A stretch of DNA of 64,000 nucleotides, taken from NCBI GenBank assembly GCA_030426245.1, contig JAUHYZ010000010.1, positions 1-64,000 of the forward strand, given 5' to 3'. Source of the DNA: Alphaproteobacteria bacterium (GTDB taxonomy: Bacteria > Pseudomonadota > Alphaproteobacteria > Sphingomonadales > Sphingomonadaceae). Positions 8,757 to 15,976 of the stretch are shown in pieces. The translations under genes were made by a program, and so were the position numbers. Numbering within the stretch: the first letter of the stretch is position 1; the number at the start of each line of letters is the position of its first letter. A model generated the notes under the pieces. The model had not been told where the DNA came from. It worked only from the letters and a program-made list of their open reading frames with translations, and did no database searches.

Positions 8757-9902
8757 ATGAGCCAGATGCCAGCCAAGACGACCATTTTCGACCATATGTC
8801 CGGCCTTGCCCGCGAACTTGGCGCGATCAATCTGGGGCAGGGTTTTCCGGATATGGAGCATTCGCCCGAGCTCCTGGAAGCAGCGCGAGAAGCGCTGATC
8901 GGCAAATCGAACCAATATCCGCCGATGCGCGGCCTGGCCGAGCTGCGCAGCGCGATAGCCGATTATTACGCGCAGGAGCAGCAACTGGACGTAACGGCAG
9001 ATGAGATCGTGGTCACCTCAGGTGCGACGGAAGCGTTGGCGGCCAGCATCTACGCCTTCATCAAACCAGGTGACGAGGCGATCGTTCTGCAGCCGTTTTA
9101 CGATGCCTATAAGCCGCTGGTGGAACGCGCCGGCGGAACAGTGAAGCCCGTGAACCTTATGCCGCCGGATTGGCAGATACCCATGGACCAGTTGGAAGCG
9201 GCCATAGACAAGCGCACCAAGCTGATCATTCTCAACACGCCCAACAATCCCACCGGCACTCTGATCGGCCCCGACGTGCTCGAAAAGCTCGGCGAGCTTT
9301 GCGCGCATTACGGCATCTTCGTGCTATGTGACGAAGTCTGGGAAGGCATGATCCTGGACGGATCCCGGCACGTCTCCCCGCTTGCCATTGCCTCCCTGCG
9401 CAAACGCGCCATCAAGGTCGGATCGGCCGGCAAGATATTCTCGCTCACGGGCTGGAAAGTCGGCTGGGCCGTCGCCACGCCGCCACTCGCCGCCGCGATT
9501 GCCGATCAGCACCAGTTCCTCACCTTCACCACCGCAACGCCCCTGCAATGGGCCGTGACCGAAGGCCTCTCGCTCCCGCATGCATGGCACGAGAAGCACC
9601 GGGCGCTTTACGCGCGCGGGAAAGACAGGCTGGTGAGCGGCCTGAAATCAGCAGGCTTTCACGTTCTGCCCGCCAGCGGCACATGGTTCGTGACCATCGA
9701 CCTTGCCGCATCCGGTTTCCCAGCCGACGATGCGATGATTGCCGAACGCATGGTCCGCGAAGTGGGCGTCGCATCGATCCCGGTGTCTGCCTTCTACGCC
9801 GATGATCCGGAGAAAGGGTATCTGCGCCTGTGCTTCGCCAAGCAGGACGCGACGCTGGACGAGGCAGTCGAACGCATGACGCGGTTCCGGCAATCGCTGT
9901 GA
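8757..9902 (+). CDS. PLP-dependent aminotransferase, class I/II (methionine aminotransferase-like)
   Basis: A 381-residue fold-type I aminotransferase. Visible signatures are NLGQGFPD near the N-terminus, VVTSGATEA for cofactor phosphate contacts, NTPNNPTG, the aspartate in VLCDEVWEG and the Schiff-base lysine in SAGKIFSLTGWKVGW. The closest named relatives by pattern are YbdL-type methionine/kynurenine aminotransferases, but the substrate cannot be fixed from sequence. The start MSQMPAKT at 8757 lacks a strong ribosome site; an in-frame ATG at 8733 is possible. A 7-bp stem follows the stop and separates it from the convergent heme-binding gene. Confidence 0.88.
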   Translation: MSQMPAKTTIFDHMSGLARELGAINLGQGFPDMEHSPELLEAAREALIGKSNQYPPMRGLAELRSAIADYYAQEQQLDVTADEIVVTSGATEALAASIYAFIKPGDEAIVLQPFYDAYKPLVERAGGTVKPVNLMPPDWQIPMDQLEAAIDKRTKLIILNTPNNPTGTLIGPDVLEKLGELCAHYGIFVLCDEVWEGMILDGSRHVSPLAIASLRKRAIKVGSAGKIFSLTGWKVGWAVATPPLAAAIADQHQFLTFTTATPLQWAVTEGLSLPHAWHEKHRALYARGKDRLVSGLKSAGFHVLPASGTWFVTIDLAASGFPADDAMIAERMVREVGVASIPVSAFYADDPEKGYLRLCFAKQDATLDEAVERMTRFRQSL

Positions 9903-9904
9903 AA

Positions 9905-9933
9905 TGAGCGCGCCGCCGTATTACCGGCGCTCA
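9905..9933. terminator. Hairpin between convergent genes
   Basis: A perfect 7-bp stem (TGAGCGC paired with GCGCTCA) spans the 28-base gap between the aminotransferase stop and the convergent HbpS-like gene stop. There is no T-run, so this is a candidate bidirectional terminator rather than a clear intrinsic one. Confidence 0.4.
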
Positions 9934-10359
9934 GTTCTTGGGCTGCAAGCCCACCGCCGCGATCCCTGCCAATGCGCAGGCTTCGTCATTCTCAGGCGTC
10001 TCTCCGGTCACTCCGATCGCGCCAACGATAACCCCTTCCGCATCGCAGGCGATCACTCCCCCCGCGACAGGAACCACGCCGCCCGGCGCCATTCCTTCCA
10101 GCATGGGCACGAAATGCGGCCTGCCTTCAGACATCTCCGCTATCTTGCGGCTCGATTGGCCAAGCGCCAGCGCACCGCAAGCCTTCCCGCCGGCGAACTT
10201 CGCTGCCACAGGCGATGAACCGTCCGCGCGCTGGCAGGCGATCAGATTGCCGCCCGGGTCATGCACGACCACGGTAAGCGGCCGGAGCCCTTCATCGGCC
10301 GCCTTGGAGAGGGCACCTGCAATCATGGAATTGGCCTGGGCGAGAGAGAGGCGGTACAT
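9931..10359 (-). CDS. HbpS/GlcG-family heme-binding protein
   Basis: A 142-residue single-domain protein of the GlcG/HbpS (PF03928) family. The alternating small-residue pattern is clear: VVVHDPGGNLIACQRADG, then APGGVVPVAGGVIACDAEGVIVGAIGVTG. Members bind heme or act as accessory subunits, and some degrade heme; the exact job here is unknown. No signal peptide is present. The neighbouring hemF gene (heme biosynthesis, 1 kb away) makes a heme-related role plausible but the two are not in one operon, since the BTLCP gene lies between them. Confidence 0.85.
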   Translation of the reverse strand: MYRLSLAQANSMIAGALSKAADEGLRPLTVVVHDPGGNLIACQRADGSSPVAAKFAGGKACGALALGQSSRKIAEMSEGRPHFVPMLEGMAPGGVVPVAGGVIACDAEGVIVGAIGVTGETPENDEACALAGIAAVGLQPKN

Positions 10360-10467
10360 TCGGGTCCTGCTCCAGAAAATTAAAGGTGCTTAGCGCACTA
10401 ATGGATTAGGCCTGTCCGGTAAATGCAGTAGGTATCCGATGGCTCCCCCACGCGGATTAACTGCAGG

Positions 10468-11367
10468 TCAGTGACCGGAGCCGGTCAGGGGGCTGCCCCA
10501 GCTGCGCTGCCGGGCCGATGCAGGGAGGCCATAGGTCCAGGCGAAGGGGCCGGAATAGCTGAGAGTGGGGACATACTCGCTAACATCGTGCGAATGACGC
10601 ACTGTATCCGTACGGTTGTCGAGCACCAGGACCTGCCCGCCCTGCCGCACCGCGAGCACTGCGTGATCGCCCGGGCGCGTGCGTTCCTTCAGCAGGACAA
10701 GGAACATGGAATCGCGCGGAACCCCGAGCTGAGAGAGCAGCGCCATCTTGGCGATCGCGTAATCCTCGCAGTCGCCATAGCCGCGGCTCAGCGTGTCCGC
10801 CGCGTCGGACCACTGATCGCCGTAACGGTCATCGACATAGCGCAGATGCCGGTTGACCCAGCGGTTCACCTGATCGACCGGATCGCGCGCGGCAGGCATG
10901 CCCGCCCGGATCAGCAGCGCCCGCCACTGCCCCTGCGCGCCCTCCAGCGCGACCGCCTTTTCCGCATCCCAATCGCCGCGCAAAGCCGCGCCGATGGGCA
11001 CCGCGGAGAAGCCGAAAATATCGGGCGCTTCGGGGCGCACCGGCTCCGGCGGAGGGCATTCGGGAAGCGCGGAATCCCCGCCTTCCTCCTCGCCCGGCAA
11101 GGTGAATGCGAAGCCGGTGGACGGCATGACATAGGCCGGCGCTTCATCCGCCGGCTGCTGGATCGCCTCGCTTGCGGCAGCGGCGCCCGGCTCGATGCAC
11201 AATGGCTCCGCTTCCGCGTCGGCCGCCGTCCCCGCGACGTCCACCGCAGGGTCGGTGCGCGACAGCACCGGCTCCGCGCTGGCCGAACCGGCTGCCAGCA
11301 CCAGCGCCAGAACGGCAGGCACGCAAACCGCCCGAATTTCCGCAAGATCGCGTCTATTCACATGCAT
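10468..11367 (-). CDS. Bacterial transglutaminase-like cysteine proteinase (LapG-like)
   Basis: A 299-residue protein with an N-terminal signal peptide (VPAVLALVLAAGSASAE) and a proline/glutamate-rich linker of about 90 residues before the BTLCP domain (PF06035). The catalytic triad is visible: Cys in GYGDCEDYAI, His in GDHAVLAVR and Asp in VLVLDNR. Family members cleave large surface adhesins in the periplasm (LapG in Pseudomonas); no LapA/LapD partner is encoded in this window, so the substrate is unknown. The linker is longer than in LapG. Confidence 0.85.
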   Translation of the reverse strand: MHVNRRDLAEIRAVCVPAVLALVLAAGSASAEPVLSRTDPAVDVAGTAADAEAEPLCIEPGAAAASEAIQQPADEAPAYVMPSTGFAFTLPGEEEGGDSALPECPPPEPVRPEAPDIFGFSAVPIGAALRGDWDAEKAVALEGAQGQWRALLIRAGMPAARDPVDQVNRWVNRHLRYVDDRYGDQWSDAADTLSRGYGDCEDYAIAKMALLSQLGVPRDSMFLVLLKERTRPGDHAVLAVRQGGQVLVLDNRTDTVRHSHDVSEYVPTLSYSGPFAWTYGLPASARQRSWGSPLTGSGH

Positions 11368-11407
11368 GCTCGCTTTTTCCCATGCATGAAGACGTAACTC
11401 CCTGGTG

Positions 11408-12265
11408 TCAGCTCCAGCGCACTTCGGGCGGCAGGCTCATCAGGATCGCATCGATATTGCCGCCGGTCTTCAATCCGAACAGCGTACCGCGATCATAGAC
11501 GAGATTGAATTCCACATAACGCCCGCGCCATTCCAGCTGGGCACGCTTGTCCGCTTCGGTGAATTCGGATCCCATCCGGCGGCGCACGATCTTCGGAAAC
11601 ACATCCAGAAAGGCCGTGCCGACATCCCTGGTGAAGGCGAAGTTGCGTTCCCACGCGCCATCTTCCTCACATTCGAGATGGTCGTAGAAGATGCCGCCCA
11701 CGCCGCGCGCGACATTGCGGTGCGGAATGAAGAAATAATCGTCCGCCCATTTGCTGAAGCGATCGTACCAGGTGGGGTTGTGCCCCATACAGGCCGCACG
11801 GAAGGCGGCGTGAAATTCCTGCGTATCCTCTTCATAGGGGATCGGCGGATTGAGATCCGCCCCGCCGCCGAACCAGGCCTTGCTGGTGGTGAGGAAGCGC
11901 GTGTTCATATGCACGGCCGGCACATGCGGGTTCGCCATATGGGCAACCAGGCTGATGCCGGTGGCGGTGAAACCCGGATCTTCCTCGCTCGCGCCATTGA
12001 TCGTGTTCGCAAAGCCGGGGGCAAATTCGCCCGAAACGGTGGAGACGTTCACGCCCACCTTTTCGAACACTTCGCCTTTCATGACGCCGCGCACCCCGCC
12101 CCCGCCTTCGGAGCCATCATCGGTGTCCCTGTCCCAGGGAATATATTCGAAGGCCGCCTCGCTCCCCGCCTCGCGCTCGATCGCTTCGAACTCGGCGCAG
12201 ATGCTGTCGCGCAGGCTTTCGAACCATTCCTTCGCGCGGGCGGTATAGGGGCTCCAGTCGGTCAT
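11408..12265 (-). CDS. hemF: Oxygen-dependent coproporphyrinogen III oxidase
   Basis: A 285-residue HemF, the aerobic enzyme that oxidatively decarboxylates coproporphyrinogen III to protoporphyrinogen IX in heme synthesis. Family signatures are NPHVPAVHMNTRFL, WFGGGADLNP, FYDHLECEED and RGRYVEFNLVYDRGT. Length and motifs are normal. It is cytoplasmic and divergently placed from pdeM with 47 bases between starts. It likely has its own promoter within that gap. Confidence 0.95.
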   Translation of the reverse strand: MTDWSPYTARAKEWFESLRDSICAEFEAIEREAGSEAAFEYIPWDRDTDDGSEGGGGVRGVMKGEVFEKVGVNVSTVSGEFAPGFANTINGASEEDPGFTATGISLVAHMANPHVPAVHMNTRFLTTSKAWFGGGADLNPPIPYEEDTQEFHAAFRAACMGHNPTWYDRFSKWADDYFFIPHRNVARGVGGIFYDHLECEEDGAWERNFAFTRDVGTAFLDVFPKIVRRRMGSEFTEADKRAQLEWRGRYVEFNLVYDRGTLFGLKTGGNIDAILMSLPPEVRWS

Positions 12266-12312
12266 CGTTCCACCCCCTTGCCATCCCCCGCCCGCTGCGG
12301 CAAGGAAAGCGA

Positions 12313-13017
12313 ATGGTTCCCCTTTCGTTCGCCAATGAAGAATTTGCCCTTGGGCAGGGGCGCGCGCTTTTCTGGCCGCGCGAACAGGCGCTGCTGGTAG
12401 CCGACCTTCACCTTGAAAAGGCTAGCTTTTATGCCCGCCACGGCCAGATGCTGCCGCCCTATGACAGCCGCGAAACGCTGGAGCGGCTGGCGCAGGCCAT
12501 TCGCGAAACGGGCGCGCGGCGCGTCTATACGCTGGGCGACAATTTCCATGACGATGAAGGCGGTTCGCGGCTGGAACCCCATGCGGCGGGGATGCTGGAT
12601 GCACTCACCCGTGCGGTGGAGTGGGTCTGGATCACCGGCAATCACGATTCGGCCCTCAGCGCGGCAAATGGCGGCGCGATCGGCGGCACCATTGCCGAAG
12701 AGCTGGAGATTGGGGGGCTGATGCTGCGGCATCAGGCGATGCCCGGCGAAACGCGCCCGGAACTTTCGGGCCATTTCCACCCCAAGTTCAAGCTGCGCGC
12801 GCGGGGCCGTTCGATCTCCCGCCCTTGCGCAGTCGTGAGTTCGTCCATATCTGGTGGAGGACGCATGATCCTGCCCGCATTCGGCGCTTTGACCGGCGGA
12901 ATGGACGCAAGCGATCCGGCTATCCTTGCGGCGATGCAGCCTGCCCAGGCGATCGACGCAGTGATGCCGGCGAGCGGTAAACTCGTGCAATTTCCACTCT
13001 GGCGCGCTGCCGCCTGA
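12313..13017 (+). CDS. pdeM: Ligase-associated DNA damage response endonuclease PdeM
   Basis: A 234-residue calcineurin-like metallophosphoesterase. The metal-binding motifs are all present: VADLHLEK, LGDNFHD, TGNHD and GHFHPK. The overall pattern (start FANEEFALGQGRALFWP, end AVMPASGKLVQFPLW) is that of PdeM, which in many alphaproteobacteria is encoded beside a DNA ligase and an Lhr helicase; here it stands alone between hemF and infC. The start at 12313 has AAGGAAAG upstream. Confidence 0.88.
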   Translation: MVPLSFANEEFALGQGRALFWPREQALLVADLHLEKASFYARHGQMLPPYDSRETLERLAQAIRETGARRVYTLGDNFHDDEGGSRLEPHAAGMLDALTRAVEWVWITGNHDSALSAANGGAIGGTIAEELEIGGLMLRHQAMPGETRPELSGHFHPKFKLRARGRSISRPCAVVSSSISGGGRMILPAFGALTGGMDASDPAILAAMQPAQAIDAVMPASGKLVQFPLWRAAA

Positions 13018-13124
13018 TTGGGGCGATAACCGCTTGGCAAGCAATAGTGGGCACAGACCCCTTTTACTGGCTCGCGAATCCCATTATGACGCGCGCTTTG
13101 AACACAAGACGATAACAGATGTTT

Positions 13125-13141
13125 GAGGAGACCACACAATA
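13125..13141 (+). promoter_or_regulatory. infC ribosome binding site with AUA start codon
   Basis: GAGGAG (13125-13130) is followed by eight bases and then ATA (13139-13141), in frame with infC. No comparable ribosome site precedes the ATG at 13163. This decides the start and suggests translational autoregulation by IF-3. Confidence 0.7.
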
Positions 13142-13681
13142 GCCCGTCCACCCAGGCGATCCATGACGCCCCCCGTTAAGAGCGGGCCGCGCTTCGACCA
13201 GTTCATTCAGGTCGACAAGGTTCGCGTCATCGACGAAAACGGCGAGAATATCGGCGTTATGTACACGCAAGAGGCCATCGATCAGGCTGCCGATGTCGGC
13301 CTGAATCTTGTGGAAGTATCACCCAATGCGGACCCGCCGGTCTGCAAGTTCCTCGACGTCGGCAAATACCGGTACGAGGCGCAGAAGAAGGCGAACGCCG
13401 CCCGCAAGACGCAGAAGACGCAGGACATCAAAGAGATCAAGATGCGTCCCAATATCGACACGCATGATTATGACGTGAAGATGCGCAACGTGAACAAGTT
13501 CATCGAAGAAGGTGACAAGGTGAAAGTCACGCTGCGCTTCCGCGGCCGTGAAATGAGCCACCAGGAACTCGGCATGAACCTGCTCAAGCGGGTTCAGGAC
13601 GACGTGGCCGAAATCGCCAAGGTTGAAGCCTATCCGCGCCTCGAAGGGCGCCAGATGCTGATGGTGCTCGCACCGAAGTAA
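13139..13681 (+). CDS. infC: Translation initiation factor IF-3 (AUA start)
   Basis: IF-3 binds the 30S subunit and checks start-codon selection. The conserved body is clear: [20 protein letters not shown], then [14 protein letters not shown] and [13 protein letters not shown]. The first ATG (13163) is not the likely start. Eight codons upstream, an in-frame ATA at 13139 follows a strong GAGGAG at 13125-13130 with ideal 8-base spacing, and the extra residues ARPPRRS match the usual N-terminus of sphingomonad IF-3. Non-AUG starts are known in infC, where IF-3 discriminates against its own mRNA, so this is read as an autoregulated start. An intrinsic terminator follows. Confidence 0.93.
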   Translation: MARPPRRSMTPPVKSGPRFDQFIQVDKVRVIDENGENIGVMYTQEAIDQAADVGLNLVEVSPNADPPVCKFLDVGKYRYEAQKKANAARKTQKTQDIKEIKMRPNIDTHDYDVKMRNVNKFIEEGDKVKVTLRFRGREMSHQELGMNLLKRVQDDVAEIAKVEAYPRLEGRQMLMVLAPK

Positions 13682-13708
13682 GCGCCTGCGACATTTGCGA
13701 TAACAGGA

Positions 13709-13740
13709 AAAGGCGTGCCGCCAAGGCGCGCCTTTCTTGT
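13709..13740 (+). terminator. Intrinsic terminator after infC
   Basis: An 11-bp stem with one G-T pair (AAAGGCGTGCC / GGCGCGCCTTT), a five-base loop and a T-rich tail (TTTCTTGTTT). It lies 28 bases after the infC stop. Confidence 0.85.
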
Positions 13741-13811
13741 TTGGGAGGTGGTTGCCGCAGTGTTGCGGCGCGAGCGGCTGCTATGGGTGGTGAGCGGAAA
13801 CAACAAATACT

Positions 13812-13882
13812 CGTCATCCCCGCGTAGGCGGGGATCCAGCAGCAACCGTCGAAACTGGATTCCCGCCTACGCGGGAATGACG
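13812..13882. repeat. REP-like palindrome, family A, copy 1
   Basis: A 71-base element with imperfectly matching ends (start CGTCATCCCCGCGTAGGCGG, end reading GGAATGACG) around a conserved centre (AGCAGCAACCGTCGAAAC). It is nearly identical in length and layout to the copy at 14446-14516. Each arm pair carries compensating changes (GTAGGC with GCCTAC), which argues for selection on the hairpin. It is an intergenic repeat of the type scattered in sphingomonad genomes. Confidence 0.85.
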
Positions 13883-13900
13883 AAGAGGGGTGCCAGGTAG

Positions 13901-13926
13901 TGTCCGCAATGGGTGGAAAGCGGACA
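13901..13926. repeat. Mini-hairpin repeat, family B, copy 1
   Basis: TGTCCGC and GCGGACA form a 7-bp stem around the loop AATGGGTGGAAA. Related copies are at 14407-14434, 14533-14560 and 33210-33234, always next to a larger palindrome. Confidence 0.65.
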
Positions 13927-13933
13927 CTAGAAA

Positions 13934-14380
13934 TTATTGGCAGCGTATCGATTTAGTTGGATCCGAATTGGTTACGCAGTTCCAGTCTAATGGGATCCTC
14001 GCTCCCTTCTCAGAGCACCATCGAAGAATAGAAGTTTGTGCCGACCTTAGGGGGGTGAATGAGCGGATGGTCAATTCGCTCTGCCCGGAATCTGACAGAA
14101 GCGTCACTCTTATCTCTTCCGACCTTGACCTATAGGTGCTTCCGGTGGGGCTAGGGAACCGACTAACCCCTCCGCCTCCCAGATCGACTCCAGCCGAAGT
14201 ACGCCTAAAGTCTGGCGCAACTTTGTTGCCATAGATTGTAAGGCAACGATCAATGTCCTTTATCGGCTCAGCTGAGGAAAACTTCAGCGTCTTTGCAGAA
14301 GGCGCAGTGGGGGTTGACGCATAGTAGTAAGCAGCTCCAGCAAGCGCTACTGCAAGCAGAACGGTCGAAACTCCCTTCAT
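13934..14380 (-). CDS. Small secreted protein of unknown function
   Basis: A 148-residue protein with an N-terminal hydrophobic segment (MKGVSTVLLAVALAGAAYYY) that is a signal peptide or anchor. The mature part has four cysteines (RCLTIYG, RWCSEK, NCVTN, RCQ), suggesting disulfides, and a pattern KDIDRCLT...VTLLSDSGQSELTIRS seen in small hypothetical proteins of sphingomonads. I do not recognise a named domain. It sits inside an island of palindromic repeats; a longer frame upstream reads through the repeats and is not believed. No clear ribosome site precedes 14380. Confidence 0.55.
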   Translation of the reverse strand: MKGVSTVLLAVALAGAAYYYASTPTAPSAKTLKFSSAEPIKDIDRCLTIYGNKVAPDFRRTSAGVDLGGGGVSRFPSPTGSTYRSRSEEIRVTLLSDSGQSELTIRSFTPLRSAQTSILRWCSEKGARIPLDWNCVTNSDPTKSIRCQ

Positions 14381-14406
14381 GGACAAATGTTTTAAACCTT
14401 GAATGG

Positions 14407-14434
14407 ATGTCCGCAATGGGTCGAAGACGGACAT
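14407..14434. repeat. Mini-hairpin repeat, family B, copy 2
   Basis: ATGTCCG and CGGACAT form the stem around CAATGGGTCGAAGA. It is the same family as 13901-13926 and lies 12 bases before the second large palindrome. Confidence 0.65.
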
Positions 14435-14445
14435 CTCTAACAGAT

Positions 14446-14516
14446 CGTCATCCCCGCGAAAGCGGGGACCCAGCAGCAACCGTCGAAACTGGGTTCCCGC
14501 TTTCGCGGGAATGACG
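14446..14516. repeat. REP-like palindrome, family A, copy 2
   Basis: A 71-base element like 13812-13882, with the same centre (CAGCAGCAACCGTCGAAACT). The arms differ from copy 1 at matched positions (GAAAGC with GCTTTC), so the pairing is kept. A family B mini-hairpin follows at 14533-14560. Confidence 0.85.
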
Positions 14517-14532
14517 AAAGGGGGCGTAGGTA

Positions 14533-14560
14533 GCGTTCGCAATGGGGGGAAGCGGACGTT
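14533..14560. repeat. Mini-hairpin repeat, family B, copy 3
   Basis: AGCGTTCGC and GCGGACGTT pair imperfectly around AATGGGGGGAA. It is a diverged copy of the 13901-13926 element, directly after the second large palindrome. Confidence 0.5.
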
Positions 14561-14621
14561 AGCCACGGCCTCAATCCGGTTCATTCGAAGGCCTGCTTCA
14601 AACCAAAATGAAAGCCGCTCC

Positions 14622-14753
14622 TTAGCGGTTCTTCATGTTCTCCAGCCCTTTTATTTCGCCGGGCTTTAGCGAGGGCTGCGATGCGTTTGTCTTCGGCTTC
14701 ACCTGCTTCGGTTTGCGGATTTCTTTGTTCGATTTGCGTTGGCCTTTGGCCAT
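14622..14753 (-). CDS. Small basic protein, 43 residues
   Basis: A 43-residue lysine-rich protein beginning MAKGQRKSNKEIRKPK and ending GLENMKNR. I recognise this start as a small conserved protein in sphingomonads and other proteobacteria; no function is known. The high Lys/Arg content would allow nucleic acid binding, which is speculation. It follows other small genes on the minus strand, 75 bases below the 90-residue protein gene. The frame is too short for ordinary length cut-offs and overlaps an unrelated longer frame that I consider spurious. Confidence 0.7.
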   Translation of the reverse strand: MAKGQRKSNKEIRKPKQVKPKTNASQPSLKPGEIKGLENMKNR

Positions 14754-14828
14754 GGCTCAATTCCAATCCTGGTTGATGCTTTGCCCTGTGACGACAGAGG
14801 GCGAAATAGCCGGCGCTGGCGCGCGTCG

Positions 14829-15101
14829 CTATGGCTGGGAGTTCAGAAGGGCCAGAACCTCGTCAAAGCTCTGATTCACATTGACTTGGGAATTACCCCC
14901 GAAGTGAAGGACAGATCCGTCATCTCCCTTGGCCAGGAAATGAATGCGTGACACTTGGCACGCCACCATCGATCCATTGCTGCGCTCGAACAGGACAAAC
15001 CTTTCGCCATGAGACGGCTTGCCTGGTGCAAGTGCGCCTCCTTCATTTTCCCATTCGTCAGACTTGCGGAAAACTGTGCCTGCAATCTCTGATTGAGCCA
15101 T
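14829..15101 (-). CDS. Small protein of unknown function, 90 residues
   Basis: A 90-residue cytoplasmic protein. The middle part (RFVLFERSNGSMVACQVSRIHFL, then VLHFGGNSQVNVNQSFDEVLALL) has the strand-turn-strand-helix layout seen in FlbD-like and LytTR-like small regulators, but I cannot assign a family. Its ATG shares one base with the stop of the upstream 65-residue gene (TAATG), so the two are translationally coupled. Confidence 0.6.
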   Translation of the reverse strand: MAQSEIAGTVFRKSDEWENEGGALAPGKPSHGERFVLFERSNGSMVACQVSRIHFLAKGDDGSVLHFGGNSQVNVNQSFDEVLALLNSQP

Positions 15102-15298
15102 TACAGGTTCACCGCGTCAGGGCGTTCGTCACGAGGCCAGCCAGTATCGGACAAGCCTTCGGCGCGCCGCCAGTCCGTGATCCGCCCGGCATAGTGGTCA
15201 ATTAAGTCGAAGTTGGATTTTCGGCTTTTGCCGGACGGGGAATGCTGGGCATTCAGCTTCGCCAGCTGATGATTGTAGAGAAGTTGATTCATGTCCAT
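15101..15298 (-). CDS. Small protein of unknown function, 65 residues
   Basis: A 65-residue protein starting MDMNQLLYNHQLAKLNAQ. The start MD(I/M)N.L...HQ, followed by a central arginine-bearing region and YAGRI, matches a family of short hypothetical proteins common in sphingomonads, often found as several copies per genome. No function is known. It is coupled to the next gene by a one-base overlap and sits 74 bases below the cold-shock gene, on the same strand. Confidence 0.65.
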   Translation of the reverse strand: MDMNQLLYNHQLAKLNAQHSPSGKSRKSNFDLIDHYAGRITDWRRAEGLSDTGWPRDERPDAVNL

Positions 15299-15372
15299 GG
15301 CGGTTTGCCCATCTTGTATGAGGGACGAGCAGCCGGGGACACAATATCTGCCTCCCCGGTCGCTTTCGGTCG

Positions 15373-15627
15373 TCAGCCCTGCTGGGCGCGAGCCTGGTTC
15401 TGCTTGGCGTCGCCTTCACCCTGTTGCTGCTGGAGGTTGACCGCATAGCGCTTGCCGTTCTCCGCGTCCTTCACGTCGTAGCCGAACCGTTGATCCTGCT
15501 GCGGCTCCTGGCCCTGCTGCTGCATGTCGGACTTGCGGAAAGGTAGGGCATCGCCGCCCTTTTCGGGGACGATGGTGCCAGTGCCCTTGCCGCTGTCGTA
15601 GCTCTTGATTGTGCCGAAGTTGGCCAT
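15373..15627 (-). CDS. Cold-shock-like protein (atypical CSD, glutamine-rich)
   Basis: An 84-residue protein beginning MANFGTIKSYDSGKGTGTI, with a cold-shock-type OB fold. The RNP-like strand is altered compared with classical CspA (GTGTIVPEKGGDALPF in place of GFGFI...VFVH), and the C-terminus is rich in glutamine. This variant is widespread in sphingomonads and its RNA-binding role is inferred from family. AAGGAAA precedes the ATG at 15627. An unassigned 349-bp region lies upstream and may hold a long 5' leader, as is usual for csp genes. Confidence 0.82.
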   Translation of the reverse strand: MANFGTIKSYDSGKGTGTIVPEKGGDALPFRKSDMQQQGQEPQQDQRFGYDVKDAENGKRYAVNLQQQQGEGDAKQNQARAQQG

Positions 15628-15976
15628 GATAGTTTCCTTGCCGTGAGTGCAGGCGACCGGAATTGGCCGCAACTGCAGCTAGGAGGCGGAACTGAAGGAG
15701 ATGGCATCTCTGGGTGGATGCCCAAGACCGTCGATTGCGACTGGTAGCTGTTACTAAAGTGGCGATGGCAGCGCCCGAATACAACTGGCCATGCAAAATA
15801 TACTAACCCATGCCGCCGGGGACCCGAATAGCGGCGATGAACGGCGATACTAATCAAGAGTTAGCTCACCGGGCACGCCACAATTTGCCTTCGCGCCCCG
15901 CCACCGATAGCATCTCGACAATTATCGCCGGAGATACTCGGAATCATCGCTATTCCGCTTTCGAGGAACTGCTGCT
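15628..15976. other. Intergenic region without a recognised gene
   Basis: A 349-bp gap between the divergent cold-shock gene and the quinone oxidoreductase gene. Short frames here have no family pattern or ribosome site. It must contain both promoters and perhaps a csp leader RNA; I could not identify either with confidence. Confidence 0.5.

Noticed and set aside
13934-14584. A 216-codon version of the secreted protein gene
   Set aside because: The extra N-terminal part reads through the palindromic repeat (typical VIPAKAGTQ translation of such repeats); the signal peptide starts at 14380.
14581-14766. A 61-codon minus-strand frame overlapping the 43-residue gene
   Set aside because: The 43-codon frame in the same place has a recognisable conserved start (MAKGQRKSNKEIRKPK); the longer one has none.
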